Counted from the stretch's first letter, positions 20,245 to 31,257 are shown. The stretch: 64,000 bases of DNA from Darksidea phi (GCA_030770425.1 JASJFT010000035.1:62001-126000), one strand, 5' to 3'. Notes: generated by a model from the sequence alone, not told the origin. Numbers and translations: made by a program.

Positions 20245-20980
20245 ATGCGTTCCTCATTTATCATCGCTGCCTTTGCGCTTACAGCTCTTGCTGCCCCGGT
20301 CCCAGTAACTGACGTAAGTTATGATTGTGCTTTGACTGCTGTCAGCAACGCTAACTACGGATTAGCGTCAATCACCTGCAATCGTTGACAAGCGCTACAT
20401 CAGAAATGGTGATGGTGGATTAGCAGCATCTCGGGACGTTGCGGACCAGGAAGCCGAGGTGGAGAAGCGCGACGGTCGTTATCGGTCCAACCAACGTTCG
20501 GTAGATGAGATCGAGGTGGAGAAGCGCGACGGTCGTTANNNNNNNNNNNNNNNNNNNNNNNNNNNNNNNNNNNNNNNNNNNNNNNNNNNNNNNNNNNNNN
20601 NNNNNNNNNNNNNNNNNNNNNNNNNNNNNNNNNNNNNNNNNNNNNNNNNNNNNNNNNNNCGGTCCAACCAACGTTCGGTAGATGAGATCGAGGTGGAGAA
20701 GCGCGACGGTCGTTACCGGTCCAACCAACGTTCGGTAGATGAGATCGAGGTGGAGAAGCGTCAAGGCCGAAATCATGGCCGTTCAACGGATGAGGCCGAG
20801 GTGGAGAAGCGCGCCATCCGAAACCAGGGCCGTTCAACGGATGAAGCCGAGGTGGAGAAGCGCAGCAACACTAAATCCTCCATCCGCAGTGTATACGACG
20901 GCGTGGTTGAGATGGTTGAGGCGCTGAAGACCCGGGGTTTCAACAGCGCAAACAATGCCCCAGCACGCGAGCCAATGTGA
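20245..20980 (+). CDS. secreted Kex2-processed repeat protein (KEP)
   Basis: Exon 1 is 20245-20313, encoding a signal peptide (MRSSFIIAAFALTALAAPVP). The most likely exon 2 is 20366-20980 (52-bp intron, CTAAC branch point, TTAG acceptor); an AAG acceptor at 20392 is also in frame. The precursor has about 227 residues if the N-run length is right. After a first dibasic site (VDKR) it is a chain of units each ending EVEKR: at least three copies of a 19-residue unit DGRYRSNQRSVDEIEVEKR, then two diverged 17-residue units (QGRNHGRSTDEAEVEKR and AIRNQGRSTDEAEVEKR) and a 38-residue C-terminal peptide. Kex2 cleavage after KR would free several peptides. Such precursors include pheromones, repellent-type surface peptides and dikaritin RiPPs. 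No UstY (DUF3328) gene is nearby, so the product type is open. Confidence 0.75.
20453..20872 (+). repeat. tandem coding repeat (57-bp and 51-bp units)
   Basis: Near-identical 57-bp units (starting GAGGTGGAGAAGCGCGACGG) flank an assembly gap and give way to two diverged 51-bp units. The unit length is a multiple of three, so copy-number change keeps the frame of the peptide precursor. Confidence 0.9.
20539..20659. other. run of 121 N (assembly gap)
   Basis: The gap lies inside the 57-bp tandem repeat. Bridging the flanks in register needs 1 + 57n bases (58 or 115, for example). The 121-base run keeps the reading frame but not the repeat register, so its length is probably only an estimate. 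Confidence 0.95.
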
Positions 20981-21550
20981 AGGCCTGAGGAGCACTGGTC
21001 TACCGGAGCTACTAACAAGGACAGGTCTACATCTGGGAGACTACTTGCTAGTTCAATGACCGGAGGTTGATGAGGAACACTTCTTCCGCTTGCAAAGCCT
21101 TCGTCTGCATAGTCAAATTTGTCCATCTTTTCGGTTCTTTCACCGCTTCTGTGCTTCGGGAGGCGAGACCCGCCGCGTGGCGAGGCGTGACAGTTAGTCC
21201 AAACGCCAAATACAATTCTTCCTGTCATCGATACATGCATGTCTATGAACGTGCCTTTATGCTATTACAGAACGTGATTTTATGCTCCTGTCTTGACTGC
21301 CTTCTCTGATATCATGTCCACGTGGGAGGCACCCATCCGGTATTGCATGCTGTCGACACGAAAGCTGATCTTGTCGTTTAGTACCTTCGCATGCCCGAAG
21401 CCATCCTCCGGCAGGCCATAGCATAAAACAATCATAATTACCAAATACAGGGCATAGATTTAAAACATAACTCATTATTTTGCTGTACAAGACTTTTCTA
21501 AAGAGACTAAAACTAGGGGACGGAGAAAATCGCTAAGGTGCACGCTACAT
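20981..21550. other. intergenic region between convergent genes
   Basis: Contains the 3' regions of the repeat-peptide gene and the DUF3176 gene. Nothing else is seen. Confidence 0.45.
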
Positions 21551-23992
21551 TCATATCCAGTCTGGAGGAGGCGTAGTAGGGTGGCGAGACTTGCGGGAGG
21601 TTGGGGAAAAGGCGTTGCCTGAGAACCTCCATCCTGCTCTAGGGAGCCATTTGATTCTGATTTCTTTCGCTTTCGTCCGTGGTGTCCCATGCTCTTTTGA
21701 TGATGTCATTTTCTTTTGCATCTCATCAGGCAGACCATATAGGAGGGATGCGATGGCTGATGTCTTCCACACACCGACATGTTCTTGCTCAATGGAGCTT
21801 CGAATGATGGTTGCAATCAGAAAGATGAAGGTCAGCCCTAGGAGACCAAGAGGAAGGGCAAGCCATGCCCAGCGAACATCTACAAAGCTCTCATTGTCGA
21901 ACGATGGACCAGGCACCATCTCCGTTTTGGACGCCGGTAATCGCACTAAATTCGTCATCGCGTTGGCCATGCGTTCCAAGTGTGTCGTAATGTTGTCGTA
22001 CATGAAAGGATTGTAGGTCAAATTCCGCGTATAGGGCCTAATGGTAATATACTGTTTATATCGCAATATAGCGTCGGATTCGTTGGTGCTATTGGCGAGT
22101 GTGTATACAGAGGGGAAGACATCATCGAATAGGCTCAGGGTCAGAGTTTGGGCGACATCGCCGACATGAAACTCGGTCCCGGTTTCGCTTCTTATAGTAA
22201 CATTCTCGGTGTACTCGAGGAAGTCACCTGAGGGTTTATTGTTCTCGTCGAAAGTTGGATATGATGTCCATGGCGAAGGTCCTAGAGTGTTGTTGACGAA
22301 GGTTTTTGTAATGGTTTCGGTATAACCACCCTCTGAATATGTCGACATCATCGTCTTGATGCACCAGGAGATGATGCATTCATGAGCTATGGGAGTTGCG
22401 TTTCGATGAATGTTGTCCAAGTCTCTCCCAGAAGCGATGACAAAGTGCGCCAATGGATTGCGAGTATTGTTGAGCTTAGAAGGGTATCCTGAAATTGGGT
22501 CGCGAGTAAAGACGTCGTAAAGGGGTTGGGCGCGCATCATCAGGATTTCTCCTGCATGAGCCGTATCGCGATCCACATTGTAGCCTGTCATCAGAAGGGG
22601 ACTGTCTGCCTTGAGGTACCACCCGCATGAGGTTCCATTTGGAAAGACGGCTTCCGAGGTGTCGGGATTCACGTCAGGAACTTGGATCCAATCGAGCGTC
22701 GTGTTGACACACTTGAATTCGAGGACATCCGAAGCATCCGCACAGCTGCTACATATACCAAGGGTTTCGTATTCTGGCCATGTGCAGTTACTGTGGGGAC
22801 ATAGCAGTGGAAGCTCGGCTCTTATTCCTTTGCCAAACGTTACTGGCGAGGTTCCGTTGTCATAGAAGTAATGATAGGCAACTCCAATGAGATTTTGATC
22901 GAGCTCTGTATTCTGCATGCCGTTCCGGAACTCTACGCCGGATAGATATGGTTGATAACTAGTTGCTCTGGGAATGAAGCCAGGGTCTTCCTGGAGTCGC
23001 CAATGCTCGGGATATTCGACGACTTGCTGAAAGAAAGGGTCCAATGCGAGCGCGAAGAGAGTCACGGCTGCGCCGAGCGCTGCTAGTGTCTTTCCCTTAG
23101 TACGCACAAGTAGGAGGAGAGAACCCCAGGGTCCTCGAGAAGCATTATCAAAGATCTCAAAATCCCACATCTTCTGAGATTTTTTCCCTTGGAACCAGCT
23201 CCATTTCAATTGGCCAAGGGCTTCCGAGACTGGCAAAAGAAGGGCAGCAGACGCAAGTTTTGAAAGAACGGAGATGTAGGCGTTCAATGTTAAACCTAGA
23301 GGCCAATCCGGTATGCGTTTGTTCTTGTAAGCGATCAACATTCCAATAATACCAGCCATGGATATAGCGCTGATCGACCAACTGATGATTTCGAGTAGCC
23401 ATCTCTTTGCAACATTTCCCGAAGCGCTGTACTTCCACAGCTTCTGCTCAATACGTTGAGCAAAATTTGAAGCGGCCTGTGGATCTCTTGTATTCTGCTC
23501 GCCCGCCTTTTCCGCTGTGCCGGGTGTTATCGGGCTTACATCAGGCTTGAATTGAGCGCCCGGTATTCCAAGACCAACATAGCTTTTTCGGCTCCAGTCA
23601 ATATCGTCATTTCTTATGGCTGGAGACAGAGGAGAGAAAGCGTTTCGACGAAACCGTACGTGTGGCCTTCCTTCGGGATCAAATTGGAACGTAGGTTGAG
23701 GAGGCGAGGGTAAAGGTTTGGACCAGCTTCGTGGTGTCTCTAAGCTGAGCGTCGGTACCGCTAGGTGTCTAGACGCCGGAGCCGGCGGAGATATCGAATT
23801 GTAGGACGGCGGAGCCGACGAAGCCACTGAAACGCAGTGAATTGGCTGGTCTCTGGAGCTTGTTTCGCAGGTAGGACAAGTGTATTCGGGCATGTCGTTG
23901 GGCTCTGGTGGTTTCCGTGTCTCTGTGGTATCAAGGTATATCGGAATGTTCGCATTGAGAGGAGAGAGCGGACATTTGGGAAACTCAGGCAT
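21551..23992 (-). CDS. DUF3176 family fungal transmembrane protein
   Basis: A single exon. From ATG 23992 (MPEFPKCPLSPLNANIPIY) the product has 813 residues. The Pro/Ser-rich cytosolic N-terminus (about 180 residues) is followed by IISWSISAISMAGIIGMLI, a second hydrophobic segment, a third (LAALGAAVTLFALALDPFFQQ) and the family hallmark FFQQ. A large extracellular domain rich in NxS/T sites and paired cysteines (CPHSNCTW, LGICSSC) follows, then a last membrane helix (WAWLALPLGLLGLTFIFLIA) and a basic tail with LLYGLP. This order is that of DUF3176 proteins, whose function is unknown. The frame stays open to 24250, but the upstream 86 residues are low-complexity and I start at 23992. Confidence 0.85.
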   Translation of the reverse strand: MPEFPKCPLSPLNANIPIYLDTTETRKPPEPNDMPEYTCPTCETSSRDQPIHCVSVASSAPPSYNSISPPAPASRHLAVPTLSLETPRSWSKPLPSPPQPTFQFDPEGRPHVRFRRNAFSPLSPAIRNDDIDWSRKSYVGLGIPGAQFKPDVSPITPGTAEKAGEQNTRDPQAASNFAQRIEQKLWKYSASGNVAKRWLLEIISWSISAISMAGIIGMLIAYKNKRIPDWPLGLTLNAYISVLSKLASAALLLPVSEALGQLKWSWFQGKKSQKMWDFEIFDNASRGPWGSLLLLVRTKGKTLAALGAAVTLFALALDPFFQQVVEYPEHWRLQEDPGFIPRATSYQPYLSGVEFRNGMQNTELDQNLIGVAYHYFYDNGTSPVTFGKGIRAELPLLCPHSNCTWPEYETLGICSSCADASDVLEFKCVNTTLDWIQVPDVNPDTSEAVFPNGTSCGWYLKADSPLLMTGYNVDRDTAHAGEILMMRAQPLYDVFTRDPISGYPSKLNNTRNPLAHFVIASGRDLDNIHRNATPIAHECIISWCIKTMMSTYSEGGYTETITKTFVNNTLGPSPWTSYPTFDENNKPSGDFLEYTENVTIRSETGTEFHVGDVAQTLTLSLFDDVFPSVYTLANSTNESDAILRYKQYITIRPYTRNLTYNPFMYDNITTHLERMANAMTNLVRLPASKTEMVPGPSFDNESFVDVRWAWLALPLGLLGLTFIFLIATIIRSSIEQEHVGVWKTSAIASLLYGLPDEMQKKMTSSKEHGTPRTKAKEIRIKWLPRAGWRFSGNAFSPTSRKSRHPTTPPPDWI

Positions 23993-25263
23993 AGTCGTGG
24001 ACGTCACAAGGAGAGCGCCAGGCCTGACCGGTTTCGCACTCGAAGGCAGACGTTCAACGGTGCCAAAGGTGTACAACGAGGAGGAATGAAACGGTAGCTT
24101 TGGGGAATAAGACTGTAGTAGGTTCGATAAATGGTAGCTATAGATCGATGGGCAAAAACCAGAGTGGCTATGAATGGAACACCAAACCCTTCTGCTACGG
24201 CACAAGCGCTCATAAATGTCCCGAAGAGCGCAACGGCTACTAGAAAGCACCAGTCACATCGAAGCGTGCGCGCAGCAGCCAGCCCTACGCCGCAATACAG
24301 CATGGCAAGTGAGGGGGGTTGGGGGCAGGCAGAAGGACCTAGACGGGGCAACCGAAAGCATTTACCGCTACGGAACAGTCGTATAAGCGCCAGGATGGCC
24401 TGCTCGCTAGCGGCCCGGGCGTGTAAGCGCCCACGTGGCGCCCGTGGCACCTGCGTGGCTTCCATTAGCCTGACGGCTTTCCCTTGCTCGGGCAAATGCT
24501 GACCCTGTGGCACGGCGTCGCGGCGGTTACGAGCCGTGTTGAGACGCACCTAGTGGCCTGCCATTGGCCATGTCTGAGAAACCCGCGAAGTGCTGAGGCT
24601 CAATGCCAAGTTCGGCTGCAGCGCAAACTGGATAGGCGGACCCCACTGTCTTGGCACTAAGTCCCCAATCAGCGACTGCCTGCTTTTCCAACATGTTGGC
24701 TTTTTGGTTATTTCTCATACGGAACCAGCCACTCGGTAGTGCTCAAAATAGCACCTGTCTCGATTGAAACGGCGGCTAATTAGATGGGCGTTCGGCGTCA
24801 AGCAACGCTGCCCTGGCTGCCGTCGCGAACCCTTCATCCAGGAGACTTCTACAATAGGTACCTGAGGTGGCTATTCTTTTTGTAGTCTAGTCCCACGTTT
24901 TTGTAGCGGCACGGCTTCCGGAAGCAGTAACCTTGCCGCCATGCGTAGTGTGTGTCACTGCTGACAAAACCCCACCCAGCCGTAAAAGGCAGTTTTGACC
25001 ACTTCCCCACCTTCACCAGTATTGGCAGATATCCATCTCTTCACCGCTCACTGGGGCACATTGTTCATACTGACAGAGCGCTGTAGGTTCTTGACGTTTC
25101 ATGACTCCTCGTCGTGGTTAAAAGTCGATGAGGACTTGATCCCCCGCAGCCATTATTCAGCAAACTAGGGTGGCATTCTAGTCGTCGCCGTATTCGACCA
25201 CTTTAGACCCCCCTCGACCAATATCCTCTCGTCTTCTCTTGCCTCTCTTTCCGTTTGAGCACC
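23993..25263. promoter_or_regulatory. divergent upstream region of the DUF3176 and MFS genes
   Basis: About 1.27 kb between divergent starts. Open frames here are low-complexity and unconvincing. The last 60 bp before the MFS start are C/T-rich, as is common upstream of fungal start codons. Confidence 0.4.
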
Positions 25264-26965
25264 ATGGCACCCTCAGCCCTGCACGGCTTCTTCCATATAC
25301 AGCCTGGCTCGGCTCCCACGAGTCCTCCCGCCACATATCAAAAGAGCAAAACGAAAGAACGAGCAGCGCCATCTGACGTTGAGCTTGACAGCCTCGCGTT
25401 CGGGACGTGCTACAATGGCCCAGTCGAATCCGGCGCCCACACTCTCAAGGAGCAGGTGCCATTAGGTACCCGGCCGCCACGGACCCCGAACGAATTGGAA
25501 ACGAGCCGGCCATCGTCACCAGGTGGGGGCGGGACCGTCAGTATGGTGCAGACTTGGAACAATCCGCCCTTGAACAAGTGGCGCATTCTGTCTTGTTGCT
25601 TGCTCTACTTTGCTAATGGGATGAATGACTCGGGTACGTTTCTCTGCTGGCCAAAGAACCTACTGAAATCACAGTGCGGCCCCTTGCTTGACCTCAGCTG
25701 CTGATGCTCTCTTAGTTGTTGGTGCGCTGATTCCTTACATGGAGTTCCACTACCACATCGGTTACGCAGTTATGTCCTTGGTATTCGTCGGTAATGCGGC
25801 GGGCTTCATCTTTGCAGCTTTCTTCACAAACTCCATCTTGGGGAAACTAGGCAGAGCAAAGACGCTCATTGCCGCCGAGCTCGTCCTCCTCTCCGCTTAC
25901 GTCATGCTCGTTGCTACGCCGCCCTATCCTGTTGTTGTAGTTGCGTGAGTTGGAGGGAGTCGGGACAATTGACAGCCGATTAACTATTTGCAGCTTCTTC
26001 ATCCTCGGTTGCGGACTTGCCACCAACCTTGCACTCAACAACGTCTTCTGCGCTAACCTTCACCCGCCCAGTGTCATCCTCGGAGCCGCCCATGGTAGCT
26101 ATGGCCTAGGCGGAATCGTCGCGCCCATTATCGGCACCGCCATGGTATCTAACGGAATCCTTTGGTCGCGCTTCTACCTTATCTGTCTGGGGCTCCGACT
26201 GTGCTGCATCGTCTTTGCTGGATCGTCTTTTTGGACTTACCAGGAAGACTCGCCGCAGACACTTCTCGCATCGCTCGAGAGGACCGAGAGTCGGCAGGCA
26301 GCAACAGAAGAACCGGAATCCGGCTTCCAAAACCTCAAGATCGCGCTGAAGAATAGAGTGACCATCTTTGGAGCGCTCTTTATCTTTGCATATCAGGGTG
26401 CTGAGGTGGCTATTTCAGGCTGGGTCATCTCATTCTTGATCAACTATCGCGACGGAGATCCGGCACAAGTGGGTTATGTAACGGCAGGCTTTTGGGTACG
26501 TGTTCCATCCCCTTCAATGTCCGAATGAGGCCGGCTTCTCATCCTATGTAGGGTGGCATCACACTAGGCCGCTTCGTCCTAACCCACCTCGCCCCCAGAG
26601 TTGGCGAGAAGAAATTTGTTCCCATTCTTGTCCTCGGCTGCCTAGCCCTCCAGCTCATGGCCTGGCTCATTCCCAACGTCAGTGGGAACGCAGTCGCCGT
26701 AGCCTTTCTCGGTCTTCTCCTCGGTCCGGTCTATCCGTGCGCCCAAACCATCTTCTCACGTCTCATCCCGCGCCATGTCCAGACGACGGCGATCGGGTTT
26801 ATCGGTGGAGCGGGCAGTTCTGGAGGTGCCGTCGCGCCGTTCACCACTGGTTTTCTTGCACAAGCCGCGGGTACTTGGGTATTGCATCCAGTGTGTATAG
26901 GACTGTATGTTGCGATGCTGGCGTGCTGGTTCAGTCTGCCGAGAGTGAGAAAGAGGACAGAGTAG
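25264..26965 (+). CDS. MFS transporter, BSC6-like
   Basis: Four exons: 25264-25633, 25716-25944, 25994-26495 and 26552-26965, with introns of 82, 49 and 56 bp. The product has 504 residues. A soluble Pro/Ser-rich N-terminus (about 105 residues) precedes NKWRILSCCLLYFANGMND and then DSVVGALIPYMEFHY, a typical start of the FHS-like MFS branch. Membrane segments of the N-half end before a loop at about residues 300-320 (EDSPQTLLASLERTES). The C-half includes the GGITLGRF motif and GLLLGPVYPCAQTIFSRLIP. It is probably a plasma-membrane or vacuolar solute transporter. Yeast BSC6 is the closest named relative I can suggest; the substrate is unknown. Confidence 0.82.
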
Positions 26966-27601
26966 CGGACTGCAAGGGCGACATGGAATGAGCAGGCTTC
27001 ACATTGCCCGTCCTGCAGCCATAGCATTCTGATAATTGCTCGATAGGATCTGCTGTGCAAATGCCTGGTTCATTTGCATACTGACATGGTTGGCAATATG
27101 CCGCAAGTTTTGTACCAGATGGACGTTAACAGAAGATTTGCACGTACGGTAGTACTCTATACTAAGACTAAGATTCCGCGAGAACCCTAGCGAATGAATT
27201 GCACATTGAAGCAGACCCGATTGCTCGTCCAGTTGGAGTAGTGACTTCTGACCACTCGAACATGGGTCGCATTTCGTCTGATGTCCTCGAAAGTCCCAGT
27301 CCCCATAGCCTCCAATCTAAACGCCGAGCCCAAATGCACTTCCAGGCATCCACAAGCACCTTTCGACTTCCTCGGACCTACCGGACTTAGCACCGGCACT
27401 AAGCCCGTTTCCCCCCCGTACCCCTCTCTGCCGTTTTCCTACCCCGAAAATCGTCGGCCGTGTCCCGTCTCCAAGACGTCATGCATGTGTCTATAGATCC
27501 CGGATACTTTGGGTATTTAAGACCGAGACGTCTGCCACCAAAGCGTTGCCATCCAAGCATCCAAGGAACCACCAAAGGACAGCTGGACATCACAAGCAAT
27601 C
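26966..27601. other. intergenic region upstream of the aldo-keto reductase
   Basis: Contains the MFS 3' region and the reductase promoter. No gene is supported. Confidence 0.45.
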
Positions 27602-28948
27602 ATGTCTATCTTCGGCGAACCTCCAAAGCCAAAATCCCTCCTTGATGTCCATCGCGTCCTCGCTCCCACTGCCGGCGTCCGAGTTAGTCCCCTATGTTTG
27701 GGGGCTATGAACTTTGGCAATGCGTGGGAGAAGGTAATGGGCAAGTGCGATAAAGATACCACTTTCGCCATCCTTGATTTCTTCCACGAACAGGGCGGCA
27801 ACTTCATCGATACGTAAGTTCGTCGAGGTGTTGCATTTTGGAAAGGCGCAAATACCGAAATGGAGTATCTAATGCAATCTTGGCAGAGCCAACAACTACC
27901 AAAACGAAGAGTCCGAAACTTGGATCGGAGAGTGGATGAGCACCCGCAACGTGCGCGACGAGATGGTCCTCGCTACCAAATTCACAACTTGTTATCCCCC
28001 CAACAATGAGAAGAGCCCTCGCCAACGCATCAACTATGCCGGCAACTCTACCAAGTCTCTGCACGTCTCGCTCGAAGCCTCCCTCAAGAAGCTGCAGACA
28101 AACTATGTCGACCTGCTGTACGTGCATTGGTGGGACTTTACCACCGGAATCCCCGAACTGATGCAAAGCTTGAACCATCTTGTATCGAGAGGCAAAGTGT
28201 TGTATTTAGGGGTTAGTGATACGCCTGCTTGGGTGGTAAGCAAGGCGAATCAATGTGCGTCGCCTATTAACACGTTACATGTAAGGCGATGCTAACTGCT
28301 GGTAGATGCCCGTGACCACGCCCTCCGCCCCTTCAGCGTCTACCAAGGCCTCTGGTCCGCTGCCAACCGCGACTTCGAGCGCGAAATCCTCCCCATGGCC
28401 CGCGAAGAAGGCATGGCTCTGGCACCCTGGGGTGCTCTCGGCCAAGGGTACGTAAGCCCGCGGCACCACTAGTTACCATTTCTGAGACGCTCGCTAAACG
28501 TACCGGGAACTTTAGGAACTTCACGCTACAGGAAAAGCAGCAGAACAACGAGCAAGGCCGCAATTTCCGCCCGCAAACCGAAGACCAGCGCAAAATCTCC
28601 GAGAAGCTTACCACCATCGCAAAGGCCAAAAACACGCTGATTACAAGCGTAGCACTGGCATATGTTAGGGCCAAGGCTCCGTACGTGTTCCCGATCGTGG
28701 GAGGCCGCAAGGTGGAGCATTTGAAGGGAAATATTGAAGCCCTAAGTCTGCAGCTAAGTGATGAGGAAGTTGATGATATCGATTCGGCGACGGATTTCCA
28801 GATTGGATTCCCTATGAACTTCCTGTTCGAGATCGGCGGAGCCAAGTACAACACCAGGATGACGAGTGCGGACATCGGACTATTGAAGTATGCAGGGAAT
28901 TTGGACAGTGCTCCAGTCGAGCGAGGAGTCACTCCACATGGGTTGTAA
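27602..28948 (+). CDS. aldo-keto reductase, aryl-alcohol dehydrogenase / norsolorinic acid reductase type
   Basis: Four exons: 27602-27813, 27887-28254, 28306-28447 and 28516-28948, with introns of 73, 51 and 68 bp. The product has 384 residues. The AKR tetrad is visible: Asp and Tyr in NFIDTANNYQNE, Lys in LATKFT and His in LYVHWWD. The nucleotide-binding end has [18 protein letters not shown]. The family (AKR9: yeast AAD proteins, NorA/NorB) reduces aryl aldehydes with NADPH. No biosynthetic cluster genes are next to it, so a stand-alone detoxification role is as likely as secondary metabolism. The substrate is not predictable. Confidence 0.9.
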
Positions 28949-29393
28949 AGGGAAATGAAGGATGGAGTGGACTGGTCGGATAGATAACCCTAGATACAAG
29001 CATGTATGTTGAATCAATGGAGAAGGTCGTACCTGCAGTAAGCATGTACTTATATGCCCACTTCAGGTCATCCCTATCCATAATATTGTGCAGTGCCACT
29101 GATCCAGTATTCACACAAGCATCCACACCTACTTTCACATACCCCTCTCATTTCTTTGCGCGCTTCGCTATATCCGCTTTTTCTTTCTAGCGTAGGTGGG
29201 AGTGGACGCTTAAGGAGGTGCGGTATAATGCAGTAAGACTTACGAAGGGGCATCTTGATGAGTAGGAATAGGGTATTGTGCCGTAGATCGGGGGATGAGG
29301 GCTGGCAAGATGGACCTGGCGGTTTAAGGAAAGAGACGACTTTAGTATACTACAACCGAATTAGTATTTGGCTATATAATACCTAGGTTGTAG
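28949..29393. other. intergenic region between convergent genes
   Basis: About 440 bp. It is A/T-richer toward 29340-29390. Nothing coding is recognised. Confidence 0.45.
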
Positions 29394-30257
29394 TCAAAGG
29401 GAGGTCTCATATCCTTTGAGTAGAGCCGAGCCATTCTGCAACCCCACTTTATCGGTCTTCAGCTCAATCAGCTGTCTCCAAATTTCCTCCTTCTCTCTTT
29501 GCTCCGACAATCCTTCAAACCTACCTATCCATTCTTCAAGATTTTGCTCAATTTCCACCCATGCAGCTTCCCACAACAGCCACTTTATCGCGCCCTTGCT
29601 TCCACACACTGCACTAGAAAGATTATCGTCAGGACCGGCGTTTAGGCGGGACTCGGACGACCTAGCCTCATCCTCAGCACCCTTTGATGTCCCATCCGAG
29701 GACACATGATTGAAGGGCACACTCGACCTTCGTCGCTCCACTGTCCCAGTTGGGACGATGCCTCTGCGTGGTCCAAAGGTGGGGCTGAGCGGCGAGAGCT
29801 GGTCTGGTAGGCGAAACCCGTCGTCTCTGTGACCACGAGCGATGTCTTCAGACGTGTTGAGCTTGCCAATGCTTTTGTGGGTGTTGTTGACCCGTCGGAA
29901 GGCTGGGGGAGATCCGGTTGCTCGGTTGGGAGCTGGCGCAGGACTTGTCGTTGCTTGCGACGGCGACGTATGGCGCGGACTAGGACTCCCTACGTGACAG
30001 CCGGGCAACTTAATTTCCGCATCTTTCCATAGGGGCGGAGGTGGGCGATTTGCCTCGGAGTGAAGGAGATCAAGCTCCGAGCGCAGCTTCGCGAGGAGAG
30101 TCAGGAGGACGAGCTTGTCGATGTTGACGAGCCAACTGGGGGTAGCTGGGACAGGCGAACAGGAGGTAGTCTCAAGATGCGAGTGAAGAAATTTCCATTG
30201 AGCCCTCTTGGGAAGAGGCGAAGATGCAGAGTGTGTGACGGAGGGAATGATAGACAT
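29394..30257 (-). CDS. hypothetical protein with a conserved-looking C-terminus
   Basis: From ATG 30257 (MSIIPSVTHSASSPLPKRAQ) the frame gives 287 residues. An N-terminal helix (LLTLLAKLRSELDLLHSEA) is followed by a disordered Ser/Pro-rich middle. The C-terminal helical segment, AIKWLLWEAAWVEIEQNLEE then WIGRFEGLSEQREKEEIWRQ, looks conserved. I do not recognise the family. The same frame is open to 30440, but that extension overlaps the 3' end of POP5, so the start is uncertain; ATG 30350 is another candidate, or an intron may be present near 30300. Confidence 0.5.
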   Translation of the reverse strand: MSIIPSVTHSASSPLPKRAQWKFLHSHLETTSCSPVPATPSWLVNIDKLVLLTLLAKLRSELDLLHSEANRPPPPLWKDAEIKLPGCHVGSPSPRHTSPSQATTSPAPAPNRATGSPPAFRRVNNTHKSIGKLNTSEDIARGHRDDGFRLPDQLSPLSPTFGPRRGIVPTGTVERRRSSVPFNHVSSDGTSKGAEDEARSSESRLNAGPDDNLSSAVCGSKGAIKWLLWEAAWVEIEQNLEEWIGRFEGLSEQREKEEIWRQLIELKTDKVGLQNGSALLKGYETSL

Positions 30258-30417
30258 GGCGAGCAGAAAGACTTTACCGGAGGGCGAAGCAGGATGGGAT
30301 ACACCGTACGTCCTCGACGTTTGCGGATGAAGCCGGCTTTGAGGTGTCATCTGTCGATGTCGCTCGTGGTGCTGAAGGGAAACGGTTCTTTGTTGTACCA
30401 GGCACACCCTTTCTGCT

Positions 30418-31022
30418 TCATTCACTCTCGCTGTCGTCACCCTGATCAGCCTGCGTCAGCACTGTATTCTCCGCATTCCTTCTCTTGTCCACGGCCTTCA
30501 CAATACCCTCCATCATGTCATAGCCCTGCACACACTCGGCAGCTTTTGCTTTTCGTATAACCAGCTTCGCCCGCCGAATGACTTCCTCTTCCGCCTTCCT
30601 GATAGTTCCACTGACCCTGACCACCTTCACGACGACAGGAGTACTCGCCGGCTTTGGAAGCTTCGTGATGAAGGTGAGGGCGGCCCAGACCATCTGGTAA
30701 TGCTCGCGTGGACATCGTATAATGGCTGTAGACGTCGCAGGGGACCAGTAGTTAACTACACGGTGTGAGCTCTGGCGGACTTGTCGGGTAGATGGTTCGG
30801 TTTACCTTTCAGCGCACTGCTTACCATGCCCGAACCATAGTCGCCAAATAGATCTGCGATACCATCTCTTACCATACGCAGAAACTGTCCGGGATGCACT
30901 GCATCTGACGTTGGGGCGTGGAATTGTACGACATGTGATACCACTTCTCCAGACTTGGTGGGCGTGTCGGAAGCCGGATAGAGTAAACTGACGACAAGGT
31001 AGCGATTCTTGACGCGCACCAT
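30418..31022 (-). CDS. POP5: RNase P/MRP subunit POP5
   Basis: Two exons: 31022-30806 and 30755-30418, with a 50-bp GT-AG intron. The product has 184 residues. It starts MVRVKNRYLVVSLLYP, the family hallmark, then RDGIADLFGDYGSGMV. Across the splice it reads VNYWSPATSTAIIRCPREHY, then MVWAALTFITKL and VVRVSGTIRKAEEEVIRRAK. Pop5 forms a heterodimer with Rpp1 and is part of the shared RNase P (tRNA 5' maturation) and RNase MRP (rRNA ITS1 cleavage) core in the nucleus. The C-terminal 30 residues are acidic. It is divergent from the R-SNARE gene across 235 bp. A second subunit, POP4, is encoded 24 kb away. Confidence 0.94.
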
Positions 31023-31257
31023 GGTAGAGGAGTATTTGCAGGCTGCGCGGGGTGGATACGCATATGCATTTACGCACCGATGAGGCTTCGGCCTCACTTT
31101 GACCATGCCGTATCGGGATTAGTCAAATCGGACCAAGCACGTGAGATGACGCGCCCTCCATGATGTCCAAAGGCAACACCTTCACCCTCGGTCCTCACCC
31201 ACTGCATAGTCACCCTCTAGCCTGCATTACCTCACGCCAAGTCAATCATACCACCCC
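31023..31257. promoter_or_regulatory. short divergent promoter, POP5 / R-SNARE
   Basis: 235 bp between two divergent start codons. It contains C/T-rich tracts and no obvious TATA box. Confidence 0.5.

Noticed and set aside
20400..20837. Minus-strand repeat frame (RRASPPRSHLPNVGWT units)
   Set aside because: It is the antisense of the Kex2 repeat precursor. The plus strand has the signal peptide and KR sites.
20453..20872. Possible CRISPR-like array
   Set aside because: The repeats are contiguous, coding and without spacers, in a eukaryotic genome.
23993..24250. 86-residue N-terminal extension of the DUF3176 protein
   Set aside because: The frame is open, but the added residues are low-complexity and Cys/His-irregular, and a good start with acceptable context is at 23992.
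24004..24549. 181-codon minus-strand open frame upstream of the DUF3176 gene
   Set aside because: No recognisable content. It overlaps the likely promoter in another frame.
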